Shown here one piece after another: positions 35,515 to 42,262 of a stretch of 64,000 nucleotides of DNA. The DNA is from an uncultured Lachnospiraceae bacterium. GTDB taxonomy: Bacteria > Bacillota > Clostridia > Lachnospirales > Lachnospiraceae. The notes beneath the pieces are model-generated. The model was not told the origin of the DNA. It was given only the letters and a program-made list of their open reading frames with translations, and ran no database searches. The position numbers and the translations under genes are program-made. Within the stretch, counting starts at the first letter, position 1, and each line of letters starts with the position of its first letter. Where the stretch lies: assembly GCA_910577165.1 (NCBI GenBank), contig CAJTLX010000002.1:1-64000 (forward strand), given 5' to 3'.

Positions 35515-35955
35515 ATGCAGATTTCAAGCAGATTTACCATTGCCGTCCATATACTTATATGCATTGAAACATTTAAAAACGATTCTAAAGTAACCAGCGA
35601 TTTTCTCGCATCCAGCGTAAATGTAAATCCTGTTGTAATAAGACGGCTGATACAACAGTTAAAAAAAGCAGAAATTGTAGATGTAACGCGGGGCAGCGGA
35701 GGAGCCTGTCTCAAAAAAACTGCGGACGAGATCACATTGCTCGATGTGTATAATGCTGTGGAATGCGTGGAAGAGGGAGAACTTTTTCACTTTCACGAAA
35801 ATCCAAACCCACTCTGTCCGGTTGGAAAAAATATTCATAGGATTCTGGATACCAGACTTAAAAAGATCCAGGAGGCAATGGAGAGAGAAATGAAGTCTGT
35901 AACCATAAAAGATGTTATGGAGGATACAAAAAAGCTGATCGATATGTCATTATAA
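35515..35955 (+). CDS. Rrf2-family transcriptional regulator
   Basis: A 146-residue winged-helix repressor. RFTIAVHILICIETF, TSDFLASSVNVNPVVIRRLI and the wing VTRGSGGACLKKTADEITLL are hallmarks of the family. The C-terminal half has a single Cys (LCPVGKNI), so an Fe-S cluster of the IscR kind is unlikely; it resembles YwnA-type members. The start follows AGGAGGAG. The downstream cupin gene has an inverted repeat over its promoter, which is a likely target of this protein. Confidence 0.88.
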   Translation: MQISSRFTIAVHILICIETFKNDSKVTSDFLASSVNVNPVVIRRLIQQLKKAEIVDVTRGSGGACLKKTADEITLLDVYNAVECVEEGELFHFHENPNPLCPVGKNIHRILDTRLKKIQEAMEREMKSVTIKDVMEDTKKLIDMSL

Positions 35956-35993
35956 GAATAGAAAAAGTTTTTCAAAAAAATCCGATATAACTA

Positions 35994-36056
35994 TTGACAT
36001 TACAACGGAATAATGATATAACTATAGTTGTAATAATAATAGATACAACAATAGTT
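35994..36056 (+). promoter_or_regulatory. Promoter with overlapping inverted-repeat operator for the cupin gene
   Basis: TTGACA (35994-35999) and TATAAC (36017-36022) are spaced by 17 bp. A 13-bp inverted repeat with one mismatch, AACTATAGTTGTA (36020-36032) / TACAACAATAGTT (36044-36056), starts at the -10 box and covers the transcription start. This is the classical position for a repressor, probably the Rrf2 protein encoded just upstream. Confidence 0.7.
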
Positions 36057-36074
36057 AAACTTGGAGGTAAATTT

Positions 36075-36425
36075 ATGGAAAATTTTAGCAAATTAAGCGT
36101 TGCAACGGGTGCAAGAACGGAACTTCACGACAAACTTTCTTTAACTGGAGCGGAAATCAGCATCAATAATCTTCCCGCCGGAACGGGCGTACCGTTTGTC
36201 CATGCGCACAAACATAACGAGGAGATCTATGCCATCCTCTCCGGAGCGGGCAGAGTAGTGATTGACGGGGAGACCGTAGAACTTGCGGCGGGCGACTGGC
36301 TCCGCATTTCCCCAGCGGCAAAGCGGCAGTTTTTTGCAGCAAAAGATAGCGCGATCAGCTATATCTGCATTCAGGTAAGAGAAAATTCTCTGGAAGGCTA
36401 CACAAAGGATGATGCCGTTCTTTAA
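36075..36425 (+). CDS. Small cupin-domain protein
   Basis: A 116-residue single-domain cupin. The two motifs are visible: motif 1 VPFVHAHKHNEEIYAILSGA with the His/His/Glu metal ligands, and motif 2 ELAAGDWLRISP. The start at 36075 follows GGAGGT. The substrate is unknown; such proteins often bind small metabolites or quench reactive compounds. It is the presumed target of the Rrf2 regulator. Confidence 0.85.
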   Translation: MENFSKLSVATGARTELHDKLSLTGAEISINNLPAGTGVPFVHAHKHNEEIYAILSGAGRVVIDGETVELAAGDWLRISPAAKRQFFAAKDSAISYICIQVRENSLEGYTKDDAVL

Positions 36426-36432
36426 GTGTAAT

Positions 36433-36489
36433 TTCAGTTCAGTAAAAGAGAGACTTCAGTTCAGTAAGAAAAAAGTTTCAGTTCAGTAA
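36433..36489 (+). repeat. Three direct repeats with an exact 22-bp period
   Basis: TTCAGTTCAGTAA occurs at 36433-36445, 36455-36467 and 36477-36489, with purine-rich spacers (AGAGAGAC and similar). The repeats follow the cupin stop codon and precede a hairpin. The period is two DNA turns, so a protein-binding array is possible; recent slippage is the alternative. Confidence 0.75.
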
Positions 36490-36503
36490 GAGAAAACCTT
36501 TAT

Positions 36504-36539
36504 GTCCAGATAAAAGCTAAATCTGACTTTTATCTGGAC
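36504..36539. terminator. Perfect 13-bp stem-loop after the cupin gene
   Basis: GTCCAGATAAAAG (36504-36516) pairs exactly with CTTTTATCTGGAC (36527-36539) around a 10-nt loop. It lies between the convergent cupin and hypothetical genes. There is no T run, so termination is plausible but weak. Confidence 0.5.
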
Positions 36540-36563
36540 GCGAATGCCGTGTTATAAGATAAA

Positions 36564-36941
36564 TCAAAAATCAGAATATCCTAATTGTTCCAGAATATTG
36601 TCTCCGTCCAAAATTTTAAATTCACCAATATCCGTATCTTTATAGCGATTCTTAAAGACATATTCTATCACTTGTCCGCCATAGAATGGTCTGCACAAAT
36701 TCAGCACAACAGGTTTATTCTTATACAGACATGGAGTACCTTCACTTGTGTAGACATCCAAATTCATTTGCGGCATATATTTTTTGAAATACACGCTAAC
36801 CTTTAACTTTCTATTATTTATCGGTACAAACAAATAATAGGAATAAGGGAAATTGGAAAAATCCATATCATCATAATAATAATTCCACAAATATTCTTTA
36901 TTATTTATAATTATATGTCTTAACTTGTTTCGGTTTTTCAA
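36564..36941 (-). CDS. Uncharacterised 125-residue protein
   Basis: Not recognised. The protein is rich in Tyr, Asn and Phe (KEYLWNYYYDDMDFSNFPYS, VSVYFKKYMPQMNLDVYTSE) with alternating beta strands and no signal. The start is TTG with AGAGAGG seven bases upstream. It ends with ILDGDNILEQLGYSDF. It is 18 bp downstream of the CPT-like kinase gene on the same strand, so the two may be cotranscribed. Confidence 0.5.
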   Translation of the reverse strand: MKNRNKLRHIIINNKEYLWNYYYDDMDFSNFPYSYYLFVPINNRKLKVSVYFKKYMPQMNLDVYTSEGTPCLYKNKPVVLNLCRPFYGGQVIEYVFKNRYKDTDIGEFKILDGDNILEQLGYSDF

Positions 36942-36959
36942 ATTTTTGCCTCTCTTCTT

Positions 36960-37469
36960 TTAAAAAAGCCCTTTTATCATCTGTTTTGCACACTCTTCTG
37001 AACTATATATGCTTGTATCAACTTTCATACTATACCTAATATTTTTTGCCATTAGATCATATTGTTCCTGTGATTGTGTTTCATATCTATCTCCGCGAAT
37101 AATATTGCGCTGTCTGCAAATATCCAATGGACAATACACCTCCACGATATCAAGCGGATTATCTTTTAATATTTCTAACAGTTGATGATAATGAGGTTTT
37201 ATCTCCTCCCTCTCAACTAAAATCCCATCAATTAGTACATTCTTCCCCATATCCGAATAAAGTTTTGCGGTGTGATACATCATAATAATTACTTCGCTAA
37301 GATATTTCCAGTAATCCTTGCGCAGATAATTTTCTCCAACCATTTCCTGAAATAAATCATTAGCGACAACATAAAAAAAGATATCCTCCTGCTCTTGAAG
37401 AGCTTCCACAATAGAGGTTTTCCCCGAACTGGTAACACCATTCAAAAAAATAATTCTTCCCTTTTCCAT
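36960..37469 (-). CDS. Chloramphenicol phosphotransferase-like small kinase
   Basis: A 169-residue P-loop kinase. Walker A is GVTSSGKTS near the N-terminus, and a lid-like arginine region follows (CPLDICRQRNIIRGDR). The fold resembles the CPT family (chloramphenicol 3-O-phosphotransferase) and related uncharacterised kinases. The FLNGVTSSGKT opening is close to CPT's, but substrate specificity cannot be read from sequence. The ATG at 37469 follows AAGGAGTGG. The 112-bp repeats lie immediately upstream. Confidence 0.75.
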   Translation of the reverse strand: MEKGRIIFLNGVTSSGKTSIVEALQEQEDIFFYVVANDLFQEMVGENYLRKDYWKYLSEVIIMMYHTAKLYSDMGKNVLIDGILVEREEIKPHYHQLLEILKDNPLDIVEVYCPLDICRQRNIIRGDRYETQSQEQYDLMAKNIRYSMKVDTSIYSSEECAKQMIKGLF

Positions 37470-37500
37470 ATTCTTGACCACTCCTTTTTATTTTACTTTA

Positions 37501-37736
37501 TTATACCATGTTCCCCGAACATGGTGCCTCCGGCGGATGCGCATGATTCGCAGAAGAAACTATTCTCCCTGCGGTCGAATGCGAATCAGCGCAGGTATAA
37601 TATCTGTCGATATTATACTATGTTCCCCGAACATGGTGCCTCCGGCGGATGCGCATGATTCGCAGAAGAAACTATTCTCCCTGCGGTCGAATGCGAATCA
37701 GCGCAGGTATAATATCTATCGATATTATACCATGAT
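37501..37736. repeat. Two near-identical 112-bp tandem units plus the start of a third
   Basis: Units begin at about 37501 and 37613 and differ at few positions (for example ATATCTGTCGAT versus ATATCTATCGAT); TTATACCATG at about 37727 starts a third. Each unit contains the dyad ATGTTC-CCC-GAACAT, the pair GCATGATTCGCA / TGCGAATCAGCGC, and a boundary dyad GGTATAATATC / GATATTATACC. No convincing gene is present. It could be a small structured repeat family or a MITE-like element that duplicated in place. Confidence 0.85.
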
Positions 37737-37768
37737 TATATTTATTTGTCATTCTCATGTGACAATCG

Positions 37769-37810
37769 AAAAAAACGAGAGAAACCCATAATATAGATTT
37801 CTCCCGTTTC
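37769..37810 (-). terminator. Rho-independent terminator of the CD3324-like gene
   Basis: On the minus strand AAACGGGAGAAA pairs with TTTCTCTCGTTT, with one mismatch, around a 13-nt loop and runs into seven T residues. It lies just past the stop at 37815. Confidence 0.75.
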
Positions 37811-37814
37811 ACAA

Positions 37815-38078
37815 TTATTTCTTTTTCATTTCGCCTAAAATCCGATATACACTTTTGTCTGAAAGATAATATTTTTCCGCCAATTTTGAAACCTTTTCCC
37901 CCTGCAAAAACCGTTTATATATCTCCTGGTTTCTTCTGTATAACTCAAGTTTATAGCTACTGCAAATACTGTTTGTTTCAGGCAATTTAGGTATATATAA
38001 ATTCACACCGTTTACATACTTCTGAATTTCTTTTATCATTTCTTTTGGTAGTACAGATTCTGCATTTATATAACTCAT
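37815..38078 (-). CDS. CD3324-family small helix-turn-helix protein
   Basis: An 87-residue protein. MSYINAESVLPKEMIKEIQK opens it as in the Clostridia CD3324/Mor-like family. The C-terminal KLAEKYYLSDKSVYRILGEM is a helix-turn-helix. It is likely a small DNA-binding regulator. The ATG at 38078 follows AAGGAGAAG; the TTG five codons earlier lies in that site. A good terminator follows. Confidence 0.75.
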   Translation of the reverse strand: MSYINAESVLPKEMIKEIQKYVNGVNLYIPKLPETNSICSSYKLELYRRNQEIYKRFLQGEKVSKLAEKYYLSDKSVYRILGEMKKK

Positions 38079-38258
38079 CTCTTCTCCTTTCAATCACAAG
38101 CACAGATCAAAAAGAAAATTGTTATATATGCATTTTTATATATCTACTTATTGATAAAAGATTAAAGGCGAACACCTCGCATAAAAGTAATCATAATAAT
38201 ATATCCTCCTTTCAAATTCCGATTGGGATTTGATAATTTTTAAGGGAAACATTAGCTG

Positions 38259-39122
38259 TTATTGCTCTTTTTGCGATAATTGATGTACGTATTTCAAAAA
38301 ATCATAAGCAGCTTTTCCCTCATTTTCATTATATTCCCATCCAAATTTCTTCCCAACAAACTGTGCCACACTTCTAAACAACTCGCACATACCAAAAACA
38401 GACTTCCATGCATTATCAACATTACCATCAAAATAGGTTGATAAAAACATTTTCCATTCTTTCTCTGAAATCCACTTATATAAGTATTTTGATGATTTTC
38501 CAGTGCTTACTGACCATTCTGTTAAGATACCAACTTTCCAGTTCAGCATAATAATAAGCTGATCTCTTACAACATGATTTGTCATATCTTGTACATAAGG
38601 AATCTCCCTCCGCCATAAACCCTTTGCTATATTATTGGTACACCACCAAAAGTTATTGCAAACTGCCAAATATTGTTCTTTTGTAGGCTTTTTAACCCAA
38701 TACTGACAATCTGTCGCTGCTGCGATTTCGGGTAATATATTTTCCTTATCCAACAAAATCTTGCAAAGTTTATCGTCTTGAATGTGACTCAGTGTATAAT
38801 TTATAGACTGTACAGTTAAGTCAATTCTGGTTCCATCTGCAAATTGCATGAGCCATCCATATGAATTTTCCTTATCACTTGGATAATATGGGTTTTCATC
38901 AGGATACTGCATATAAAGAATTTCACCGAAAAGTCTAATCCAATCTTTATCCTCTATAAAGCTTTTCACATCATCCGTCACATAAACAATATCGTAATCT
39001 TGAAAAATATCTTTTGGAACATTTTCATTTGTTCTTGAACCGTTCATATAAACAGCTTTAATCCTAACATCATTTTTCGCAATTCCTAAAATAAGATTGT
39101 ACATTTCGTTTTCTGATCTCAT
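38259..39122 (-). CDS. Aminoglycoside 6-adenylyltransferase, ANT(6) family
   Basis: A 287-residue nucleotidyltransferase. KAVYMNGSRTNENVPKDIFQ and DYDIVYVTDD give the catalytic GSR...DxD motif. WLMQFADGTRIDLTVQ, CNNFWWCTNNIAKGLWR, EIPYVQDM and MLNWKVGI are characteristic of ANT(6)/AadE/AadK enzymes, which adenylate streptomycin at the 6-hydroxyl. The start follows GGAGGTATAGAC. A good promoter at 39180-39208 drives it. Family members in environmental Firmicutes do not always confer resistance, so the phenotype is inferred. Confidence 0.88.
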   Translation of the reverse strand: MRSENEMYNLILGIAKNDVRIKAVYMNGSRTNENVPKDIFQDYDIVYVTDDVKSFIEDKDWIRLFGEILYMQYPDENPYYPSDKENSYGWLMQFADGTRIDLTVQSINYTLSHIQDDKLCKILLDKENILPEIAAATDCQYWVKKPTKEQYLAVCNNFWWCTNNIAKGLWRREIPYVQDMTNHVVRDQLIIMLNWKVGILTEWSVSTGKSSKYLYKWISEKEWKMFLSTYFDGNVDNAWKSVFGMCELFRSVAQFVGKKFGWEYNENEGKAAYDFLKYVHQLSQKEQ

Positions 39123-39179
39123 GTCTATACCTCCGTTATGGCTTCCATTCCAATTTTTGTTGAATGGTTTGACACCATT

Positions 39180-39208
39180 ATCCTACCACAAACGCACATA
39201 CATTTCAA
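39180..39208 (-). promoter_or_regulatory. Promoter for the ANT(6)-type gene
   Basis: On the minus strand TTGAAA (39208-39203) and TAGGAT (39185-39180) are spaced by 17 bp, ending 57 bp upstream of the start codon. Confidence 0.6.
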
Positions 39209-39295
39209 TTAAATTTTGCTTAAAATCATATTTATAGCCACTGTACCCACTTATCTTTTTGTGATATTGCTCTTTTCTTATCTCATTTTACAGAA

Positions 39296-40546
39296 TTACA
39301 GCCAATCTATTTTCTTGTCAAATACAATTTTATTTTCCCCTTTTTCTATCATTCCAATTTCATAACAAGGATAAAATGTATTGATATGCTTCATTACAAC
39401 TTCCTTATCCCGCTCCGATACCACCATTATAAGCCCTACCCCGCAGTTAAATGTCCTAAGCATCTCCTCATCACTGATATTCCCATTCTGACGAATATAC
39501 TTAAAAATATTTAATACCTTTATTTTTGATAAATCAATCCTCGCACTCAAGTTTTCCGGAATCACTCTGCAAAGATTTCCCTCGATCCCACCCCCGGTGA
39601 TATGCGCCATCCCATGGATAATATTTTTCGAAAACAATCCTTTTAATGCCTTATAATATGGGGTGTGCGGCTTCATCATCTGCTCAATAAAGGTAAGACC
39701 ATCAATTTTATCCAATTTAATCTGCGGCATTTTATCCATTAGCAGACGCACTAAGGAATAACCGTTTGTATGCAATCCATTTGAGGCAACTGCCAGAATG
39801 CAATCCCCCTCCCTGATCGCAGAACCGTCAATTATCTCTGATTTTTCGACAATTCCTGCAATGCTTGAGGTGAGGACATAAACCCCGGAGTCCACCACCA
39901 GCGGCTGAATCGAAGTTTCACCCCCCACAAGGGAGCATTCATTTTCCTTGCAGGCTTCCGATATTCCTTTTACCAGAGTCTTTATCGTATCCTTTTCCGC
40001 GTTTCCACACACAATGGTATCCAATACTGCGAGCGGCTTCGCCCCCATCACCGCAATATCATTTACCAGATGGTTGATCATATCATGGCAGATGGACTCC
40101 GTATAGCCATATTCCATAGCGAGTTTTTGCTTTGAGCCGGGTTCCTCTGATTTTAAAACCAAAACTGGATTTTTAAGAGCGGGAAAAGAGATATCATAAA
40201 GTGATGCAAATGCCCCCATCCGATTTAAAACGCGCCGATCATCGGTTTCCAGATGCTTTGCCATCTCCCTTTTGATTGTGTCCGTATAAGCAATATCAAC
40301 CCCCGCTTTGCTGTACGATAAATCCTCAGTATTTTTTTCCTTTCCGGCTAAGATCTCATCCACGGACACATCCAGCACAATCGCTAAATCTTTTAAAATC
40401 TCAATATTTGGATAAGTTGTCCCATTCTCCCATTTTGAAATTGCCTGAAAAGAAACATTTAATTTGTCCGCAAGCTGCTGTTGGGTTAAATGGAGAGATT
40501 TGCGCTTATCCATAATAAATTTTCCGATCTTGATACTGTCGAGCAT
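39296..40546 (-). CDS. XRE helix-turn-helix fused to an AIR synthase (PurM)-like domain
   Basis: A 416-residue two-domain protein. Residues 1-70 are a Cro/CI-type HTH (KRKSLHLTQQQLADKLNVSF, QAISKWENGTTYPNIEILKD). Residues about 80-416 match PurM, the cyclo-ligase of purine synthesis: KLAMEYGYTESICHDMINHL, VNDIAVMGAKPLAVLDTIVC, LVGGETSIQP, ASNGLHTNGYSL and MAHITGGGIEGN. The usual PurM N-terminus (SYKAAGVD) reads SYSKAGVDIAYTD, so the enzyme domain seems complete. No other purine gene is near. The protein could be a nucleotide-sensing regulator or an enzyme that controls its own gene. A 110-bp hairpin element lies in its leader. Confidence 0.85.
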   Translation of the reverse strand: MLDSIKIGKFIMDKRKSLHLTQQQLADKLNVSFQAISKWENGTTYPNIEILKDLAIVLDVSVDEILAGKEKNTEDLSYSKAGVDIAYTDTIKREMAKHLETDDRRVLNRMGAFASLYDISFPALKNPVLVLKSEEPGSKQKLAMEYGYTESICHDMINHLVNDIAVMGAKPLAVLDTIVCGNAEKDTIKTLVKGISEACKENECSLVGGETSIQPLVVDSGVYVLTSSIAGIVEKSEIIDGSAIREGDCILAVASNGLHTNGYSLVRLLMDKMPQIKLDKIDGLTFIEQMMKPHTPYYKALKGLFSKNIIHGMAHITGGGIEGNLCRVIPENLSARIDLSKIKVLNIFKYIRQNGNISDEEMLRTFNCGVGLIMVVSERDKEVVMKHINTFYPCYEIGMIEKGENKIVFDKKIDWL

Positions 40547-40561
40547 TTTTATTTCCTCCTA

Positions 40562-40678
40562 TTTTAAGTTCCGCGTATGCCCTCCCAGTACCCAAAACCT
40601 AGGAAGAAATTTCTGTCCGCATGGCTCCCAGAAATTCCTTTCCGGGCACTGTACGAGCATACGCTGTTTTTAAGTTCC
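40562..40678. repeat. Hairpin-forming element flanked by 11-bp direct repeats, upstream of the HTH-PurM gene
   Basis: TTTTAAGTTCC occurs at 40562-40572 and 40668-40678. Between them are inverted ends GCGTATGC (40573-40580) / GCATACGC (40657-40664) and inner arms AGGAAGAAATTTCTG / CAGAAATTCCTTTCC, giving one long imperfect stem. This could be a MITE-like insertion with target duplication or a structured RNA leader, since its edge is about 16 bp before the HTH-PurM start codon. Confidence 0.65.
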
Positions 40679-40867
40679 ATAAAATCCTACCCCAATGATA
40701 ACTTATTTTCGATTCACTCGCCAATAACCAAATACGGGAATTTTAAATATCCTCTTCAACTGCAAGTTGAATTATTATTGTAAAGTGGTGTTATAAAGCG
40801 CGAAAAAAGACGATATCAATTATACTGTTAAATCTGGTAAAATAAAGAAAAAAAATATAAAATTTCG

Positions 40868-40911
40868 TTGACAATTGATACTATATATGATACTATATAT
40901 GATACTATACC
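40868..40911 (+). promoter_or_regulatory. hicAB promoter with iterated operator
   Basis: TTGACA (40868-40873) is followed by three 12-bp repeats GATACTATATAT (40877, 40889, and a truncated third at 40901). The -10 TACTAT (40891-40896) lies inside them at 17-bp spacing. HicB-type antitoxins repress their own promoters, so these repeats are the probable operator. The stretch from 40679 to 40867 has no gene; it holds only a small dyad CAACT-GCA-AGTTG near 40758. Confidence 0.65.
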
Positions 40912-40968
40912 AAATGAAAGGAGGAAGCAAAGTATTAAATGAAAAATTAATTAAGAAAGGGAGGCAAA

Positions 40969-41196
40969 ATGCCAAACGTAAAAAAATTAATTGAAAAAAT
41001 GAAAGAACAGCCAAACGGAGTGCGACCAGAAGAAGTTGAAAAAGTTCTAGGTGCATATGGATATATCCCGGTGAGGCAGAAAGGAAGTCACAAGCACTAC
41101 TTAAACAAAGAAACTGGAGATTTGATAACGATAAAACAAGAAAAGCCCCTGAAAAAAGTCTATGTTATGGATGTGCTGAGCAGGATAGGAGAATAA
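40969..41196 (+). CDS. hicA: HicA-type mRNA interferase toxin
   Basis: A 75-residue double-stranded-RNA-binding-like toxin with the catalytic His in QKGSHKHYLNKE (GSHxHF-type motif) and the RPEEVEKVLGAYGYIPV opening of HicA. It cleaves mRNA to slow growth. The start follows GGGAGGC. It is the first gene of the unit, with the antitoxin 72 bp downstream, the normal HicAB order. Confidence 0.88.
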   Translation: MPNVKKLIEKMKEQPNGVRPEEVEKVLGAYGYIPVRQKGSHKHYLNKETGDLITIKQEKPLKKVYVMDVLSRIGE

Positions 41197-41268
41197 ATTT
41201 CTTATCCCAGCAAAATATAATAAGAATAAGTAATTAAGTATAAGTTGAAAGGTAAGGTAAGGCAAACT

Positions 41269-41613
41269 ATGGAAATCAAAGATTATATGAAATTGCCATA
41301 TACAAAATTAGTGCAGGAAATGAACGACGAAAGCGGTCATTACTTTTATGGCAGAGTTTTGGAACTTGATGGTTGTCAAAGTACAGGCGACACGCTGGAA
41401 GAATTATATCAAAATCTCAATGAAGCAATGGAAGGATATCTTGAAGTGAAACAAGAAAATAATCTGCCTATACCAATTCCTGAAACATCAAATAATTATA
41501 GTGGAAAATTCACTGTTAGACTTCCAAAGACTTTGCACCAAAAATTGGCAATAGAAGCAAAAAAAGAAGGTATAAGCCTTAATCAATTAGTATTATACAA
41601 ACTAGTGTTATAA
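41269..41613 (+). CDS. hicB: HicB-type antitoxin
   Basis: A 114-residue antitoxin. The N-terminal partly degraded RNase-H-like fold (FYGRVLELDGCQSTGDTLEE, LNEAMEGYLEV) binds the toxin. The C-terminal ribbon-helix-helix (SGKFTVRLPKTLHQKLAIEA, ISLNQLVLYKL) binds the operator repeats upstream of hicA. The ATG at 41269 has tandem AAGGTAAGG upstream. Confidence 0.88.
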   Translation: MEIKDYMKLPYTKLVQEMNDESGHYFYGRVLELDGCQSTGDTLEELYQNLNEAMEGYLEVKQENNLPIPIPETSNNYSGKFTVRLPKTLHQKLAIEAKKEGISLNQLVLYKLVL

Positions 41614-41731
41614 CCTACATTTAACAATATATTTCAAAAATTTCTTTTTTTATTAACACAAAAATATATTATTGCATATAATAAGAATACCAGAAAAAGT
41701 ACTGTTATATGTACAGAAGGGAAGCGCAATT

Positions 41732-42061
41732 ATGATTGCCACAAGACCCGCTGATTTAAGGGCAAGGTTAAAGAATTATCTTGATAGTGCCTTTAGCGGA
41801 AACCCAGTTATTGTTTCACGAAAAAATAATAAAAATGTTGTTATTATTTCCGAGCGTGAGTATAATGACATGATGAAAGCCAAACGAAATGCAGAATATC
41901 TTGCTATGATTGATAAAAGTGTGGAACAGATGGAACAAGGAGAAACCATATCTTTTACAATGGATGAATTAATAGCGATGGAATCCGAAGACTGGAAGCC
42001 CACAGAAAAGATATTAGAATTTGAGAAAAAACACGGAATAAAAAGACAGGATCAAAAGTAA
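41732..42061 (+). CDS. Phd/YefM-family antitoxin
   Basis: A 109-residue protein. ATRPADLRARLKNYLDSAFS, NPVIVSRKNNKNVVIISERE and YNDMMKAKRNAEYLAMID match YefM/Phd antitoxins. The C-terminal half is acidic and likely disordered until it binds a toxin. The start follows AAGGGAAG. Its stop overlaps the start of a broken YoeB/Txe-like toxin gene (TAATG), so it is now an orphan antitoxin that could still neutralise a related toxin. Confidence 0.85.
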   Translation: MIATRPADLRARLKNYLDSAFSGNPVIVSRKNNKNVVIISEREYNDMMKAKRNAEYLAMIDKSVEQMEQGETISFTMDELIAMESEDWKPTEKILEFEKKHGIKRQDQK

Positions 42062-42189
42062 TGGCAGATTTCACATTCACAGAAAAGGCAATGGAACAAT
42101 ATATTTCTTAGCAATTACAGGATAAAAAGACATTAAGGAAAATAAACAATCTTATAATGGACATAAAACAGAACAGTGCAAAAAAATAA
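42061..42189 (+). pseudogene. YoeB/Txe-like toxin remnant with a nonsense codon
   Basis: The frame starts MADFTFTEKAMEQYIS, then TAG at 42109-42111, then continues QLQDKKTLRKINNLIMDIKQ and stops at 42189. The residues fit the first half of YoeB/Txe toxins (FTEKAxEDYxxWQxQDKKTLKKIN); the TAG replaces the codon of a usually conserved Trp. The catalytic C-terminal half is gone, so no toxin is made. Confidence 0.75.
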
Positions 42190-42228
42190 AAGCGATGCCC
42201 TCCTCCCAGACATCGCTTTTATTTTTTT
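42188..42228. terminator. Terminator between the toxin remnant and the GH31 gene
   Basis: A 10-bp stem AAAAGCGATG (42188-42197) / CATCGCTTTT (42211-42220) is followed by ATTTTTTT on the + strand, with A residues on the left. It can serve both converging transcripts. Confidence 0.8.
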
Positions 42229-42262
42229 ACCTCTGCTTCCAATAGCGAACTTCACGATCCTC

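Noticed and set aside
37501..37736. CRISPR array
   Set aside because: The repeats are 112-bp tandem units without variable spacers, and no cas genes are present.
37395..37791. Short overlapping open frames through the 112-bp repeats
   Set aside because: The frames repeat the same peptide in each unit, lack ribosome sites and have no recognisable product.
40877..40911. CRISPR-like or plasmid iteron origin
   Set aside because: Only three 12-bp repeats inside a promoter directly upstream of hicAB; an autoregulatory operator explains them better.
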